Positions 43,267 to 53,717 of a stretch of DNA of 64,000 nt are shown in pieces; the first letter of the stretch is position 1, and each line of letters begins with the position of its first letter. Source of the stretch: Mugil cephalus (taxonomy: Eukaryota > Chordata > Actinopteri > Mugiliformes > Mugilidae); contig NC_061790.1 of the NCBI RefSeq assembly GCF_022458985.1, positions 17,774,397-17,838,396 of the forward strand, in the 5' to 3' direction. A program made the translations under genes and the position numbers. A model generated the notes under the pieces. The model searched no databases, was not told the origin of the DNA, and saw only the letters and a program-made list of their open reading frames with translations.

Positions 43267-44214
43267 ATGGAACAAGAACCTACTGTTTACACTGGTTACG
43301 ACATGCATCCTTGCTATAAAATTCATAATGCCTCCAACATGCAGAGATCCCCTTCCACCAAATGTGTTTTATTGTATGTTTTCCTTGGCTCATTGTCTGT
43401 TGTAACAACATGTGGAAATCTTCTTGTAATAATCTCTATCATTTACTTCAAACAGCTCCACACTCCCACTAACTACCTTGTTCTCTCCCTGGCTGTGGCT
43501 GACTTGCTTGTTGGGACTTTTGTCTTTCCTTCAAGCATGGTATTCCCTTTCAGCTTGTGTCTGTATCATGAGAATTTAGTTTGCAAAGTGCGTGATTGTT
43601 TTGATGTATCACTCTGCGCATCTTCGATTCTGAACCTATGTTGCATTTCTATTGATAGATATCATGCAGTGTGTCAGCCTCTGACATACCGAGCTAAAAT
43701 AAATCATCATAATGCTGTAGTCATGATTATTCTGAGCTGGACTGTTTCTATCGTGACTGGAATTGGCTTCACGTTATCAGACCAAAAGAACTGCACTCAA
43801 CCATGCACAACTTCTATTGGATTTACTGTAACATTTTACCTGCCAGTGATCGTAATGCTGTGTATCTACCTGAAGATTTTCTTTGTTGCACAGAGACATG
43901 CACGCAGCATCCAGAACACAACAAAGTCTAGAGCAACTGTCAGTAAGATGGAGAGGAAGGCCACCAAAACACTGGCTATTGTTATGGGAGTTTTTTTGGG
44001 GTGTTGGTTTCCTTTCTTTTTTTGTATCACCTTTCTTTCAGTTAGTATTTCAGTGCCAGTTCCTGTGATTGAAGCTCTAAACTGGCTAGTTTTTTCAAAT
44101 TCAATGCTGAATCCATTTATTTATGCCTTCTTCTTCAGCTGGTTCAGATCAGCTTTCAGGATGATCATTTCTGGAAGAATATTTCAAGGTGATTTTACTA
44201 ATTCAAAATTGTGA
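43267..44214 (+). CDS. trace amine-associated receptor, short ECL2-TM5
   Basis: Open frame of 315 residues from the ATG that aligns with other copies; an in-frame ATG 96 bp upstream would add 32 residues unlike any paralog, so I did not use it. Conserved: Cys16 in 'HPCYK', N1.50, D2.50, C3.25 (106), D3.32 (113), DRY followed by His ('DRYHAVC'), ECL2 Cys 176 and 180, P5.50 (193), '[17 protein letters not shown]', 'GCWFP', and '[12 protein letters not shown]'. Unusual: only 17 residues from the first ECL2 Cys to P5.50, versus 22-23 in the others, which removes about one and a half turns at the top of TM5. The N-terminal NRT site is gone, leaving NAS at 21-23. Position 7.43 is Phe. Most derived member of the cluster. 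Confidence 0.92.
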   Translation: MEQEPTVYTGYDMHPCYKIHNASNMQRSPSTKCVLLYVFLGSLSVVTTCGNLLVIISIIYFKQLHTPTNYLVLSLAVADLLVGTFVFPSSMVFPFSLCLYHENLVCKVRDCFDVSLCASSILNLCCISIDRYHAVCQPLTYRAKINHHNAVVMIILSWTVSIVTGIGFTLSDQKNCTQPCTTSIGFTVTFYLPVIVMLCIYLKIFFVAQRHARSIQNTTKSRATVSKMERKATKTLAIVMGVFLGCWFPFFFCITFLSVSISVPVPVIEALNWLVFSNSMLNPFIYAFFFSWFRSAFRMIISGRIFQGDFTNSKL

Positions 44215-44224
44215 GTTACCAAAC

Positions 44225-44470
44225 CAGCTTGGTTCATGAAGCACTGGCTGACACAGCAACAAGGGCTCGAATCCGACTGGGACCTTCCTGTGTGTAGTTT
44301 GCCTGTCCTCCCTGTGTCTGGTTTCTCTCTGAGGTTTCTCCTGGTACTGCGGCTTCCTCCCACCAACAACATGGTCATTAGATTAATTGGTAATTCTAAA
44401 TTGTCTGTCTTTCTGTGACCCTAATCCTGCCTCTCGTACAGCTGGGATAGGTTGGGACTGATTTTCCACT
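44225..44470 (+). mobile_element. V-SINE-like element
   Basis: A tRNA-like B box (GGCTCGAATCC, 44264-44274) is followed by 'GGACCTTCCTGTGTG', 'GTTTGCCTGTCCTCCCTGTG', 'CGGCTTCCTCCCACC' and the conserved core 'GATTAATTGGTAATTCTAAA' with 'TTGTCTGT'. It ends with 'GCTGGGATAGG'. Its head begins within 15 bp after the TAAR stop codon, so it may form the gene's 3' UTR. Confidence 0.75.
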
Positions 44471-45968
44471 GTCACTGTCTTTGCATGAATATAAATTAGG
44501 AAAAGAAAATTTGGAATGATTAATAGGTAGAAGATGAATTAACAAAAAACTTACAAAAACATGAGTCATTTCCCCTCCTACATATCAAGTTATCTTATTT
44601 CCAGTGACAGCTGACACAGTTACGATCATGACAAAGTCCACATATCACGTTCTTATTTCAGATTTAATATAAACTATAAACTGAGTGAACTCGTTATTCT
44701 GTAGCATTACAATACATAAATGAGATTTATTATGCACAGTTACTTACACATTGTTAATTCATCATTTACAGTTTGGATCGGTTCATGTGAAACTTGCACT
44801 CTCACTCTCGTTGTCTTTAGTGGTAACTTTAGCAATGATATTTCACTTAATCACTGACATCTGACAGCTGTACAAATAAATAGTGATCAACCTCTGTGTT
44901 GGGATGTCAAGGAAAACATTGGTACCTTTTTTTGTAATGTAAATATTTATGAATTCAGCTCACAATTGTAGGCCACCTGTAAGGCAGAGGAGCAACGTGA
45001 ACAACATGACTGTCGAGGTGTGTGTAAATTAAATCTATTTTGTGAACTGATTGCTCATTTGCCACTCTCAATGTTATGTTCTTTGTCTGTGCTGTTAGCC
45101 CAGCTGCCAGTGCTGAATTAAACAAACTGAAAGAGCAGAGTGTTCTGATTTTTTGATTCTTAACAGAAATGTTCACTACAAAAATGTCACTAAATGAATT
45201 GAATGAGGGTTGAAATTACTTGATTTATGGGGTGCAACATAAAGGCAAGACCACATATCAGAGTTTAAGAAAATAAGGGTCTTACTTCTTTAAATTGAAT
45301 AATGTCCATAGTGGTGACTGACTACATGCCTCCCTGTGTCAACCATGGATGGTTAGGAAAGTTAACCCCATGTGACACTCAAAGACACAGTGGCAAAAGC
45401 CAGTGAGGGTATAGAAGGGTCTAACATTAATCTAACACAGATGAATCACATTATGGATCACAGATCTGGTTTTCCTCTCCCTTTTTCCCCTTTACTTATG
45501 TAAAACAGCCAAATAATTAAAAAATAAATAAAAAAAAAAAAAAAAAAAACAACAACAACAAATTAGACTTAGTAATTTCAGCAATTGAATAAATAACTTT
45601 AACTTTCCGCATGCTGCATCGGTGGAGCTCTTTAGATAATTCATATTAAATGAATTACATGTAAAATTAAGGTTAGAGCTTCTCACATCTGATAGGACAA
45701 CCTAAGCCTGTCTTATTTATCCTAATGAGATGCAGTGGTGATAAATACTGAAAATCCACAGGTCTGGCAATGTTCGACACTCATGTATGGATCACTGCAT
45801 AGTTTAAGGAAAGGCATGAAGCGGAAATCTTCCTCATCGTCTCAGGAAAGTGATTAGTATTCATGTAAAACTAAATATTTCAAAGCAATATACGTATCCT
45901 GTGAATTTATGAATGTAGTAATTGTGACAGATTATTAATGCTAAATTGATTTGCAGGATACTAAAAGG
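44471..45968. other. intergenic; promoter side of 45.97-kb TAAR
   Basis: No gene. A poly-A/(AAC)n run lies near 45520-45560. The block 'CTGATAGGACAAC...TCCTAATGAGAT...GATAAATA' (45689-45747) resembles the one before the 43.3-kb gene. The leader ends with GATTTGCAG (to 45956), 12 nt before the ATG. Confidence 0.4.
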
Positions 45969-46946
45969 ATGGAACCACAAGCTGTTGTAAACTGGACTAT
46001 CACCATGCACCCCTGCTATAAAATAGCAAACCTCTCTTATGTGCTATCAAGCACTCCCTCCAGAATATGTATTTTGATATATAGTTTCTTTGTTTCATTA
46101 TCTGTTATCACAATATGTGGGAACTTTCTCGTGATCATCTCCATCATTTACTTTAAACAGCTGCACACTCCTACTAACTCTCTCATCCTGTCTCTAGCTG
46201 TGGCTGACCTGCTTGTTGGGATTATAGTCGTTCCTTTCAGCATGGCATTCTCTCTCAGCTCATGTCTGTATCATGACGGGTTATTTTGTAAAGTGCGAGA
46301 CGGTTTTGATGTTACACTGAGCACATCATCGATTCTGAATCTATGCTGTATTTCTATTGACAGATATTATGCAGTGTGTCATCCCCTGACATACAGGACA
46401 AAGATAAATCGTCGTGCTGCTATGATCATGATCCTGGTCAGCTGGAGTTCTTCTGTTCTTGTTGCAACTGGCCTTGTAATGGCAGCATTACAACAAGATA
46501 AATATCAAGAAGGATGTTTAGTTGAGGTTTTATTGGCAACAACTATAGGAATTGTTTTTACATACTTGCCACTGGTCATAATGCTCTGTATCTACCTGAA
46601 GATTTTATTTGTTTCACATAGACAGGCACGCAGCATCCAGAACACAACAAAGCCTGGAGCAACTGTCAGTAAGATGGAGAGGAAGGCCACCAAAACGTTA
46701 GCCCTCATTATGGGAGTTTTTCTGATCTGCTGGACTCCTTTCTTCCTTTACATTACAGTTAATTCTGCAAGCAATTATTCAGTGTCGGTTACTATTATAG
46801 AAACCCTTAACTGGCTTGCAATGTCAAATTCAATGTTGAATCCATTTATATATGCTTTCTTTTACAGCTGGTTCAGGACTGCTTTCAGGATGATAATTTC
46901 TGGCAAAATATTCAAAGGTGATTTTGTCAACTCCAAACTGCAGTGA
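45969..46946 (+). CDS. trace amine-associated receptor, first ECL2 Cys lost
   Basis: Intact ORF of 325 residues. NWT glycosylation site at 8-10, Cys16 in 'HPCYK', N1.50, D2.50 (80), C3.25 (107), D3.32 (114), DRY (131-133), ECL2 Cys183, P5.50 (201), '[17 protein letters not shown]', 'LICWTP', '[12 protein letters not shown]'. The first ECL2 Cys of the family is Tyr179 (TAT, 46503-46505, in 'DKYQEGC'). The C3.25-Cys183 bond can still form, but Cys16 has no expected partner. 'CHPLTY' replaces the usual 'CQPLTY' after DRY. Position 7.43 is Met. Start at ATGG, in the same place relative to a TTGCAG as the 59.6-kb gene. Confidence 0.95.
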   Translation: MEPQAVVNWTITMHPCYKIANLSYVLSSTPSRICILIYSFFVSLSVITICGNFLVIISIIYFKQLHTPTNSLILSLAVADLLVGIIVVPFSMAFSLSSCLYHDGLFCKVRDGFDVTLSTSSILNLCCISIDRYYAVCHPLTYRTKINRRAAMIMILVSWSSSVLVATGLVMAALQQDKYQEGCLVEVLLATTIGIVFTYLPLVIMLCIYLKILFVSHRQARSIQNTTKPGATVSKMERKATKTLALIMGVFLICWTPFFLYITVNSASNYSVSVTIIETLNWLAMSNSMLNPFIYAFFYSWFRTAFRMIISGKIFKGDFVNSKLQ

Positions 46947-47370
46947 GATAATCATTGGAATATTTTCTCAGTACTGAGGGAAATCTGTCTGTCTCTGTTA
47001 TGCTGCATTTTTCTGAATACACCAGCTACTACTGTATTCGACCTGACACCAACTCTGTTTTTATAATGGAACTCTAAATTTCTATGCACACATAATAAAT
47101 ATATAAAATTAAAACTACATATTTTGGATTTGAGTGCATCTTGAAATACTCTCTAAAGACACCAAAAGAGATGCAATACACTGAGTAGTCATTTTATGAA
47201 ATCATGGCAACTGCCTGATCTTACCTTCTGTTTACAGAAGCAACATTGTTGAAAAATGTAATACATCTGCATGCTTGGACTAGAGATTTTTATTTGAAAA
47301 TGATATTTAATGATGTAGTACCAGCCTAATATATCCCACTGTATATGACAAAAGACTTAGACTTTGACTC
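46947..47370. other. 3' flank of 45.97-kb TAAR
   Basis: AT-rich, with AATAAAT near 47094 that could serve as polyadenylation signal. No gene. Confidence 0.4.
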
Positions 47371-47580
47371 AACTTTATTGATCCCTTTGAGATGACTACC
47401 TCAATGAATAAGAAAAATAAATAATGTACAATAAATGATAAAATCTTAACAGATTACTACTCCTTCCCCTCTGAGTGAGGAGTTGTGATGGCATGAGGAA
47501 CAAAGGAGTTCCTGAGTCTGAGTCTATCAGTCTATCCAGTCCGGATGTCCTTCTTCGATGTTTCGATACTTCGATCTTTT
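47371..47580 (-). mobile_element. LINE 3'-region fragment, minus strand
   Basis: 'TCAACTTTATTGATCCCTTTG' at the left end is the complement of the usual LINE tail (GGGATCAATAAAGT), followed by the 'GAACAAAGGAGTTCCTGAG' block that fish L2-like elements carry upstream of it. Confidence 0.55.
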
Positions 47581-48186
47581 AACAACATTTCTCTCATAAC
47601 ATAAATGACTGTCCTACATTATTTTAGTATGAATCTATCAGGAGCTCTTATTTCTTATGTCAGACACAGTCTCAATTTCTCCCTAAATAAGGCTGAAATA
47701 ATAGCATCAGTATTTCAAAATTCTAATCACTTTGACGTAGTGTGCTTTGTACATTTGATACTCCTATATTGGGTTTTAGGGAAACAAAAGTTAATAAAAA
47801 CATGCATGTTGTGACATGTTGTGCAGCGTTCCATACCCCTGTGTACTGAAGAAACGGCTAATGCCCTTTTAGTATTTTTGCGACCAGAGAACATAACAGT
47901 CTTTAGAACATTAAACCTTAATAAAAAATGAACAGATGAGTTATAACCGAGGTTGTGATGAAGGTTATCTGGCAGAGTACACAGAGACTGTCCTCTTTTA
48001 TATTTGACACTGTGCTGCCAATGTTGCTGCGGAGAGGTGCATCAGGATGTTTCCTAACCAGAAACCCTGTATGTGAAGGCAGGTCCATAATCTCCACGTC
48101 TATAATCTCCCTACAGGTCAGGCACGGCTACATAAAAAGACGCCTAAAGGAGAAGAATTGAGGACCACTTCACTGACACTTCAATA
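47581..48186. other. intergenic, nothing recognised
   Basis: No gene or repeat identified. 47955-48160 contains a short frame without features. Confidence 0.35.
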
Positions 48187-51010
48187 GAATTTTCAATTCA
48201 ATTTTATTTGTACAGGCTTAATAACAATACAAATTGTCTCAAGATGCTTTACAAAAAATGGTCTGAAACCTCCACAGCAAGCCTGATATGGAGGGACCCA
48301 TCTGTCGAAGGCCAGCAGTGTAGAAACAAAGAGAAAAGAAGAGCAGGAGAAACAATAGAAACAAACTTCCGTCATAGATACATACACTGGGCTTAAGGAA
48401 ACATGTAGAATTTAATAATACAAGATATAGCTGATGGTGACAGTTTGAGAATATGAAAGGAATCATGGGCAAATTGGAGAATGGTTCAACCTGATAAGAG
48501 TAGATAACTGCAGGCCATGAAGACTTGGCAGGTTGATGAGACCATGACAACAGATGTAGCTTGAACTCTTCAGGTCAGATATACAGCACTCCAGGCTTTT
48601 TAAAGAGCTATTTGTGTAGCCAGATAATAAGTTACAATAATCTAACCTAGAAGACACAAATGCATGACTTACTTTTTCAGCATCATTCTGAGGCATGATG
48701 TTCCTAATTTTGACTATATTGCACAGATGAAAGAAAGCAGTCCTGGTCACCTGTTTTATGTGAGAATTAAAGGACATACACTTGTCAAATATAACACCAA
48801 GGTTTTTCATAGTAGTACTGGAGGCCAAGGTAATCTGTTTTGACCTGTAATTTTCTACTTTAGTTTAAAAGTAAAAAATTACAGGTCATCCAAGCCTTTA
48901 TGTCTTTGAGGCATGCTTGGAGTTTAGCCAGTATGTATAATGTAGCTTACTTTGGCATATACTAAAGAATCATTGCTTTGGGCTCTGTGGATCGGGCAGC
49001 AGGCGGGGGCCTTGGCAGTCTGATACTCGGTTATGGAAGCTGACTTTTGGAACATCAAACATTGCCTCTCTGGTGGGGAAGGAGCCAAAGCTTGTGGAAG
49101 AGGTTGAGCACTATTGACTTGAAAAAGAAATTGGACTCACCTCAATACATAGCGTCAGCTCTGGTACCGAAGTTCTTGAGAGGGGTTTGACCCTCTTCTT
49201 TGCTGGAGTTGCTCCAGCTGAGAGGCGGAGGGCTGGGGTGGACTTTTTGCTTGCCACAAGACTCTCTGCCTGCATGTTGGGGCTCTCGCAGATAAAAGAC
49301 AGGTTGCCTCCCTGCGCCTTCAGGTTGGGGAATGGGTCCTGACTGTTGTTAGCGCTTATGCGCCAAACAGCAGTTCAGTACCCACCCTTTTTGGAGGCCC
49401 TATGATGGATGCTGGATTGTGCCCCGACTGTGGACTCCATTGTCCTGTTGGGGGACAATGCTCACATGGGCAATGATAGTGAGACCTGGAGGGGCATGAC
49501 TGGGAGGAACGGCCTGCCTGATCTGAACTCGAGTGGTGTTCAGTTATGGACTTCTGTGCAAGTCACAGTTCATCCATAACTAACACCATGTTCGAACACA
49601 AGGTTGTTCATCATTCATCATTCTGGACTCTCGGGTGAAGAGAGGAGCAGAGCTGTCAACTTATCACCATCTGGTGGTGAGTTGGATCACACTGACGGGG
49701 GAAGACGCCACGCAGACCCGGTCTTCAACTCCCACCTCTGACAGAGCTTCAGCCACGTCCTGGGGGCGGTGGGGGATATTGAGTCCAAATGGACCATGTT
49801 CCACTCCATTATTGTCAAGGCAACTGCTGCAAGTTGAAGCTGCAAGGTTGCTGGTGCTGGTCATGGTGGTAAGTCCCAAACCAGAGGTGAGGGGAACAAT
49901 CAGGCTGAAGAAGGAGCCCTACAGGGCATGGTTGGTGTGTAGGTCTCCAGAAGCATCTGACCAGTACCGGATGACTAAGCAGTCCGCAGCCAGGGCAGTC
50001 GCTAAGGAAAAAACTGGGGCGGGGAGTTCAGTGAGGCTATAGAAAAAGATCATCAATTGGCTCCAAAAAGGTTCTGGCAAATCGTCTGGCTCCTCAGGGG
50101 CAGCAGGCAGCAACTCGTCCACACTGTTCTTGGTGGAGATAAGGAGGTGCTGATGTCCCCTGGGGCTATCGTCTGGCGGTGGAAGGAATACTTTGGGGAG
50201 CACCTCAATCCCACCAACACATATTCCATAGGGGAAACAGAGCTAGAGAGCTGGGGTTGGACCATCCAATCTCTGTGGCAGAAGTCGCTAAGGTAGTGAA
50301 ACAACTCCCTGGCGCTGGAGCTCCAGGAGAGGACAAGATCTGCCCTGGGTATCTTAAGGCTCTGGATGTGGTAGGGCTGTCAAGGCTGACCTGCCTCTGC
50401 AACATTGCGTGAACATCTAGGACAGCATTTCAGGAGTGGCAGACCAGGGTGATGGTCCCCATTTTTAAGAAAGGGGATGAGGGGGTGTGTTCCAACTATA
50501 GGGGGATCTCCCTGGCAAAGTCTACACCAGGGTGCTGGAAAAGAGGGCCCAATCAATAGTTGATCGAGGAGGAACAAGAAGGCTTATGACCGCGCCCCCA
50601 GAGGCATCATGGGTTAGGTCGCAGAATCAAGCAGACGAAATTAGTTTCTTCCGCATTGTGACTGGGCTCAGACTTACAGATCAAGTTAGGTGCTCTGACA
50701 CTTGGGAGGAGCTCAGAGTAGAGCATCTGGTAAGGATGCCTCCATGGATGCCTCGGAACACCTCTGGACTTGTTCTGGGCATGTCTATTGTCTATTGTCC
50801 GAAGTCATGAGGAGATATTGGTAACTTTACCCAGAGCCATTTCTGTACTATCATGAACGCTAAAACCTGACTGAAATTTTTCAAACAAACCTTTCTCGTT
50901 TAAATGGTTATACAACTGATTGGCAACAACCTTGTCTAAGACTATAGAAATAAAAGGAGGGTATTGGTCTAAATTTGGCTAAAACATCTGGGTCAAGGAC
51001 CTAAGATGAT
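48187..51010 (-). mobile_element. L2 LINE relic split by a Rex1-like insertion
   Basis: Left part 48187-48984: 3' end 'TTCAATTCAATTTTATTTG' and, on minus 48828-48463, 'TTMKNLGVIFDKCMSFNSHI', 'KQVTRTAFFHLCNIVKIRNI', 'SRLDYCNLLSGY', the classic L2 C-terminal reverse-transcriptase text. Right part 50813-51010: 'TCATGAGGAGATATTGGTAA' followed by the 'AAATGGTTATACAACTGATT' and 'GGCTAAAACATCTGGGTCAAGG' blocks of the same ORF further upstream. The Rex1-like copy (48985-50812) lies exactly between, so it inserted into an existing L2. Confidence 0.65.
48985..50812 (+). mobile_element. Rex1-like LINE, endonuclease to C-terminus with internal deletion
   Basis: Opens with 'GSVDRAAGGGLGSL', 'LTFGTSNIASLVGKEPKLV' (49030-49095) and an AP-endonuclease region with 'LGLSQIKDRLPPC', 'LGNGS', '[12 protein letters not shown]' (49440-49480). 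Then 'KKEPYRAWLVCRSPEASDQY' (49905-49965), 'SPGAIVWRWKEYFGEHLNPT' (50157-50216), 'AEVAKVVKQLPGAGAPGED' (50281-50337), 'LKALDVVGLSRLTCLCNIA' (50350-50410). The catalytic core is deleted; it resumes at about 50605 with 'ADEISFFRIVTGLRLTDQV' and ends near the GxC-like 'FRACPTG' equivalent. At least six frame breaks. Confidence 0.7.
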
Positions 51011-51134
51011 TGTGGCAGGGTATTTATCATTTAACAAACTATAAAGGAAGCATCAACACCACTGTAAATGCAGACATCTACCTGGCTGAAGTCATAAAGC
51101 CTGTAACAGACTCACTGCCCAGCTGCTAACCACC

Positions 51135-51250
51135 TGATGCTCACTCTACAGGAGCATATGTATTGAGGTCAGTCGACCCTAGGAAAGCTACTGGCCCAGA
51201 CAGAGTTCCTAGTAAAGTGCATCAGGCCTGTGCTGACTAGCTCACAGGAG
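51135..51250 (+). mobile_element. LINE reverse-transcriptase fragment
   Basis: 'VRSVDPRKATGPDRVPSKV' then 'HQACADQLTGVF' is the N-terminal reverse-transcriptase motif ('NPRKAAGPDGVPGRVL') of L2-like fish LINEs. Only about 110 bp remain. Confidence 0.6.
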
Positions 51251-52739
51251 TCTTCGGATGGCCACAAAATAAACAAAATGTCAGGTTAACTGGAAACAAA
51301 GTGGGCCCACAATATAGAATATTTTTGTTTTTTCAATTTTTCCTATTTTTTGGTCATCAGTGCTTTTTCTGAGTATTAAATTTGGCCTCTGTCAACACTG
51401 TATGGGCCTCTTATAGTAATTATATTGTATTACAATGTTTGTTCTTCTTATTACTTCATGAGGCTGGCGAAGAAGTCAAAAGAGTAACTGAAGCTTAGAG
51501 CTAAATGGATTGTTGTTTTTATAGAAACACCTTGATGATGTTAAACTCAAATAATTGTTCTGAAATTGTAACAGATGTTTTTACAAAATGCTACTACACA
51601 TGTGATATGATTAATTTAAATATATAAAAAAGTTAATATTACATTATTAGTAGTTTGTATGGACATGGAACAAAGTTCATGATTTGTTCAAAAATAGTAC
51701 AAACGTTTTAATTTGTACAAAAGTAAAACAGGTGACTTTAATCAAAGTGCTACAAATGTGCTCCTGCACACAATGTCGTGAAGAAAGACAGATGAGTCAG
51801 AGATGTGAAACTGAATTATGTGAACAAAAATGAACAATGAAAAATGTTGCATGTTTTAATACATAGGTTCCTACCATGTAAATCATTGTGACTATTAATT
51901 GTGTGGATTCATTAACACCAATGTGAACAGACAGCCTTGTCACATACAAGTCATTATTATTATTATTATCATCATCATTATTATTTTTAAAGGTGTATTT
52001 TTCAGGAAGTTAGTATCAAAACAGGTAGCCCCTCGTATCATAGTTTAGATATTTCTGGTGGGACTTTGCAGTTTTTCATTGACTGTGATTTGATGGCTGC
52101 ATGGTAAGTCGCTCACAATTTCACTAACAAATTAAGTGCAAAACCAGCTTATTAGCTGGAAAACTAGCACTACTTGTTTCATATAACAACATTTTTTACT
52201 GCTATATCGTTTTGGCATGCCCTGGTTTAATGTTTAGTTAACCATAGCACAAACTAGCCAAAAATAACTCCATAATCGTCATGGTATCTTGGTAACAACT
52301 AAAGCCAAGAGTGAACTATGATTTAACATTTAAATTAATAAATTAATAAGCTAAAATTTAGAAACCCCACTATGACGGCTGCCATGTTGGCAACATAAAC
52401 AAGTCTTTTACACATGTTTGTTTCTATGGCATCTCATATGATGCAGGATGCTCATAGGTTGCAGTGTTCAAACCTGAATGGACATGGGACTTTTACATTT
52501 GTGACTTAATTAACATAAATGCTATGTCCTGGAGATCGTCAAATAGATGATCAGACAAAGGGCATCTGACAGTGGTAATGTATGGACTACCCTAGCAGTT
52601 TGGTATGCACTGTGTAGGGATTCAATTAGAGATTTTAGTTTTTAAATTTAAGAGAACTTATATTTGAATAGTTAGTTGATGCTGAGCAAAATGTTGTATT
52701 ACTTTTAACTGTAACTTGAAATAAGAGGACCGTAAAAGC
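51251..52739. other. intergenic; promoter side of 52.7-kb TAAR
   Basis: No gene. An (ATT)n-type run at about 51953-51985. 'GACTTAATTAACATAAATG' (52502-52520) offers a TAATTA core. The leader has no clear TATA. AAGAG ending at 52727 lies 12 nt before the ATG, as in other copies, though its pyrimidine tract is weak. Confidence 0.4.
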
Positions 52740-53717
52740 ATGCAATTTGTAACTGGTGTGAATAAGACAGAGTTTTTTAACCTAAATCCATGCTATAAAA
52801 TAGATGCCTCATATGTACTGACACAGCCTTCCACAATATGTATAATATTTCATATTTTCCTTGGATTATTATCGGTTGTTACTGTATGTGGAAATCTTCT
52901 GGTAATAACCTCCATCATTTATTTCAAACAGCTGCATACTTCCACTAATGCTCTTATCCTGTCTCTAGCTGTGGCTGACTTGCTTGTAGGGGCTGTAGTG
53001 TTTCCTCTCAGCATGGTATTCTCGATGAGCTTGTGTCTGTTTAAAGAAGAAGTGCTGTGCAAAGTACGGGCCAGCTTTGATATAACACTTAGTACTTGCT
53101 CTATTCTGAATCTATGCTGTATTTCCATTGACAGATATTATGCAGTGTGTCAGCCTCTGACATATAGAGCTAAAATGAGTGGTCGAATTGTTGTGACCAT
53201 GATTCTGGTGAGCTGGGGTGTTCCTGCTGCAATTGCAACCAGCTCAGTTATAAGAGGGTCTAACCAAGGAACATGCAAGGAACAGTGTTTTTCTGATGCA
53301 GTTGGTAAAACTATGGGAGTTGTATTCACATTTTACTTGCCACTAATCTTACTGCTGTGTATCTACCTGAAGATTTTCCTTGTTGCACAGAGACAGGCAC
53401 GCAGCATCCAGAACACAACAAAGTCTGGAGCAACTGTCAGTAAGATGGAGAGGAAGGCCACCAAAACTCTGGCAATTGTTATGGGAGTTTTTTTGACGTG
53501 TTGGTTGCCTTTCTTTCTCTGTGTCTCTGTTGTTTCCTTGAGTAATGCATCAGAGCCAGGACCTTTACAAGAGATACTGAATTGGCTTGCTCTTTCAAAT
53601 TCAATGGTTAATCCATTTATTTATGCCTTCTTTTACAGCTGGTTCAGATCGGCTTTCAGAATGATAATTTCTGGAAAAATTATATTTGGTGATTTTAGCA
53701 ACTGCAAACTGATTTGA
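52740..53717 (+). CDS. trace amine-associated receptor
   Basis: Intact ORF of 325 residues. N-glycosylation NKT at 8-10, Cys18 in 'NPCYK', N1.50, D2.50 (80), C3.25 (107), D3.32 (114), DRY (131-133), ECL2 Cys 179 and 183, P5.50 (201), '[17 protein letters not shown]', 'LTCWLP' in TM6, and '[12 protein letters not shown]' in TM7 with Val for Leu just before it ('NSMVNPF'). The N-terminus ('MQFVTGVNKT') and TM6-TM7 loop ('LSNASEPGPLQE') differ from the other copies, so this is a separate sublineage. The 57.05-kb relic belongs with it. The start ATG has C at +4, unlike the others, but A at -3. All residues expected for a working receptor are present. Confidence 0.95.
   Translation: MQFVTGVNKTEFFNLNPCYKIDASYVLTQPSTICIIFHIFLGLLSVVTVCGNLLVITSIIYFKQLHTSTNALILSLAVADLLVGAVVFPLSMVFSMSLCLFKEEVLCKVRASFDITLSTCSILNLCCISIDRYYAVCQPLTYRAKMSGRIVVTMILVSWGVPAAIATSSVIRGSNQGTCKEQCFSDAVGKTMGVVFTFYLPLILLLCIYLKIFLVAQRQARSIQNTTKSGATVSKMERKATKTLAIVMGVFLTCWLPFFLCVSVVSLSNASEPGPLQEILNWLALSNSMVNPFIYAFFYSWFRSAFRMIISGKIIFGDFSNCKLI

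Noticed and set aside
14560-44068. A 61-62 codon second frame repeated in five TAARs (starting about 14560, 19566, 31196, 37725, 43883) with similar products
   Set aside because: It begins at TTG, not ATG, and overlaps the strongly conserved ICL3-TM6 block of the receptor in another frame. Its similarity follows from the near-identical DNA, so it is a shadow and not a conserved small protein.
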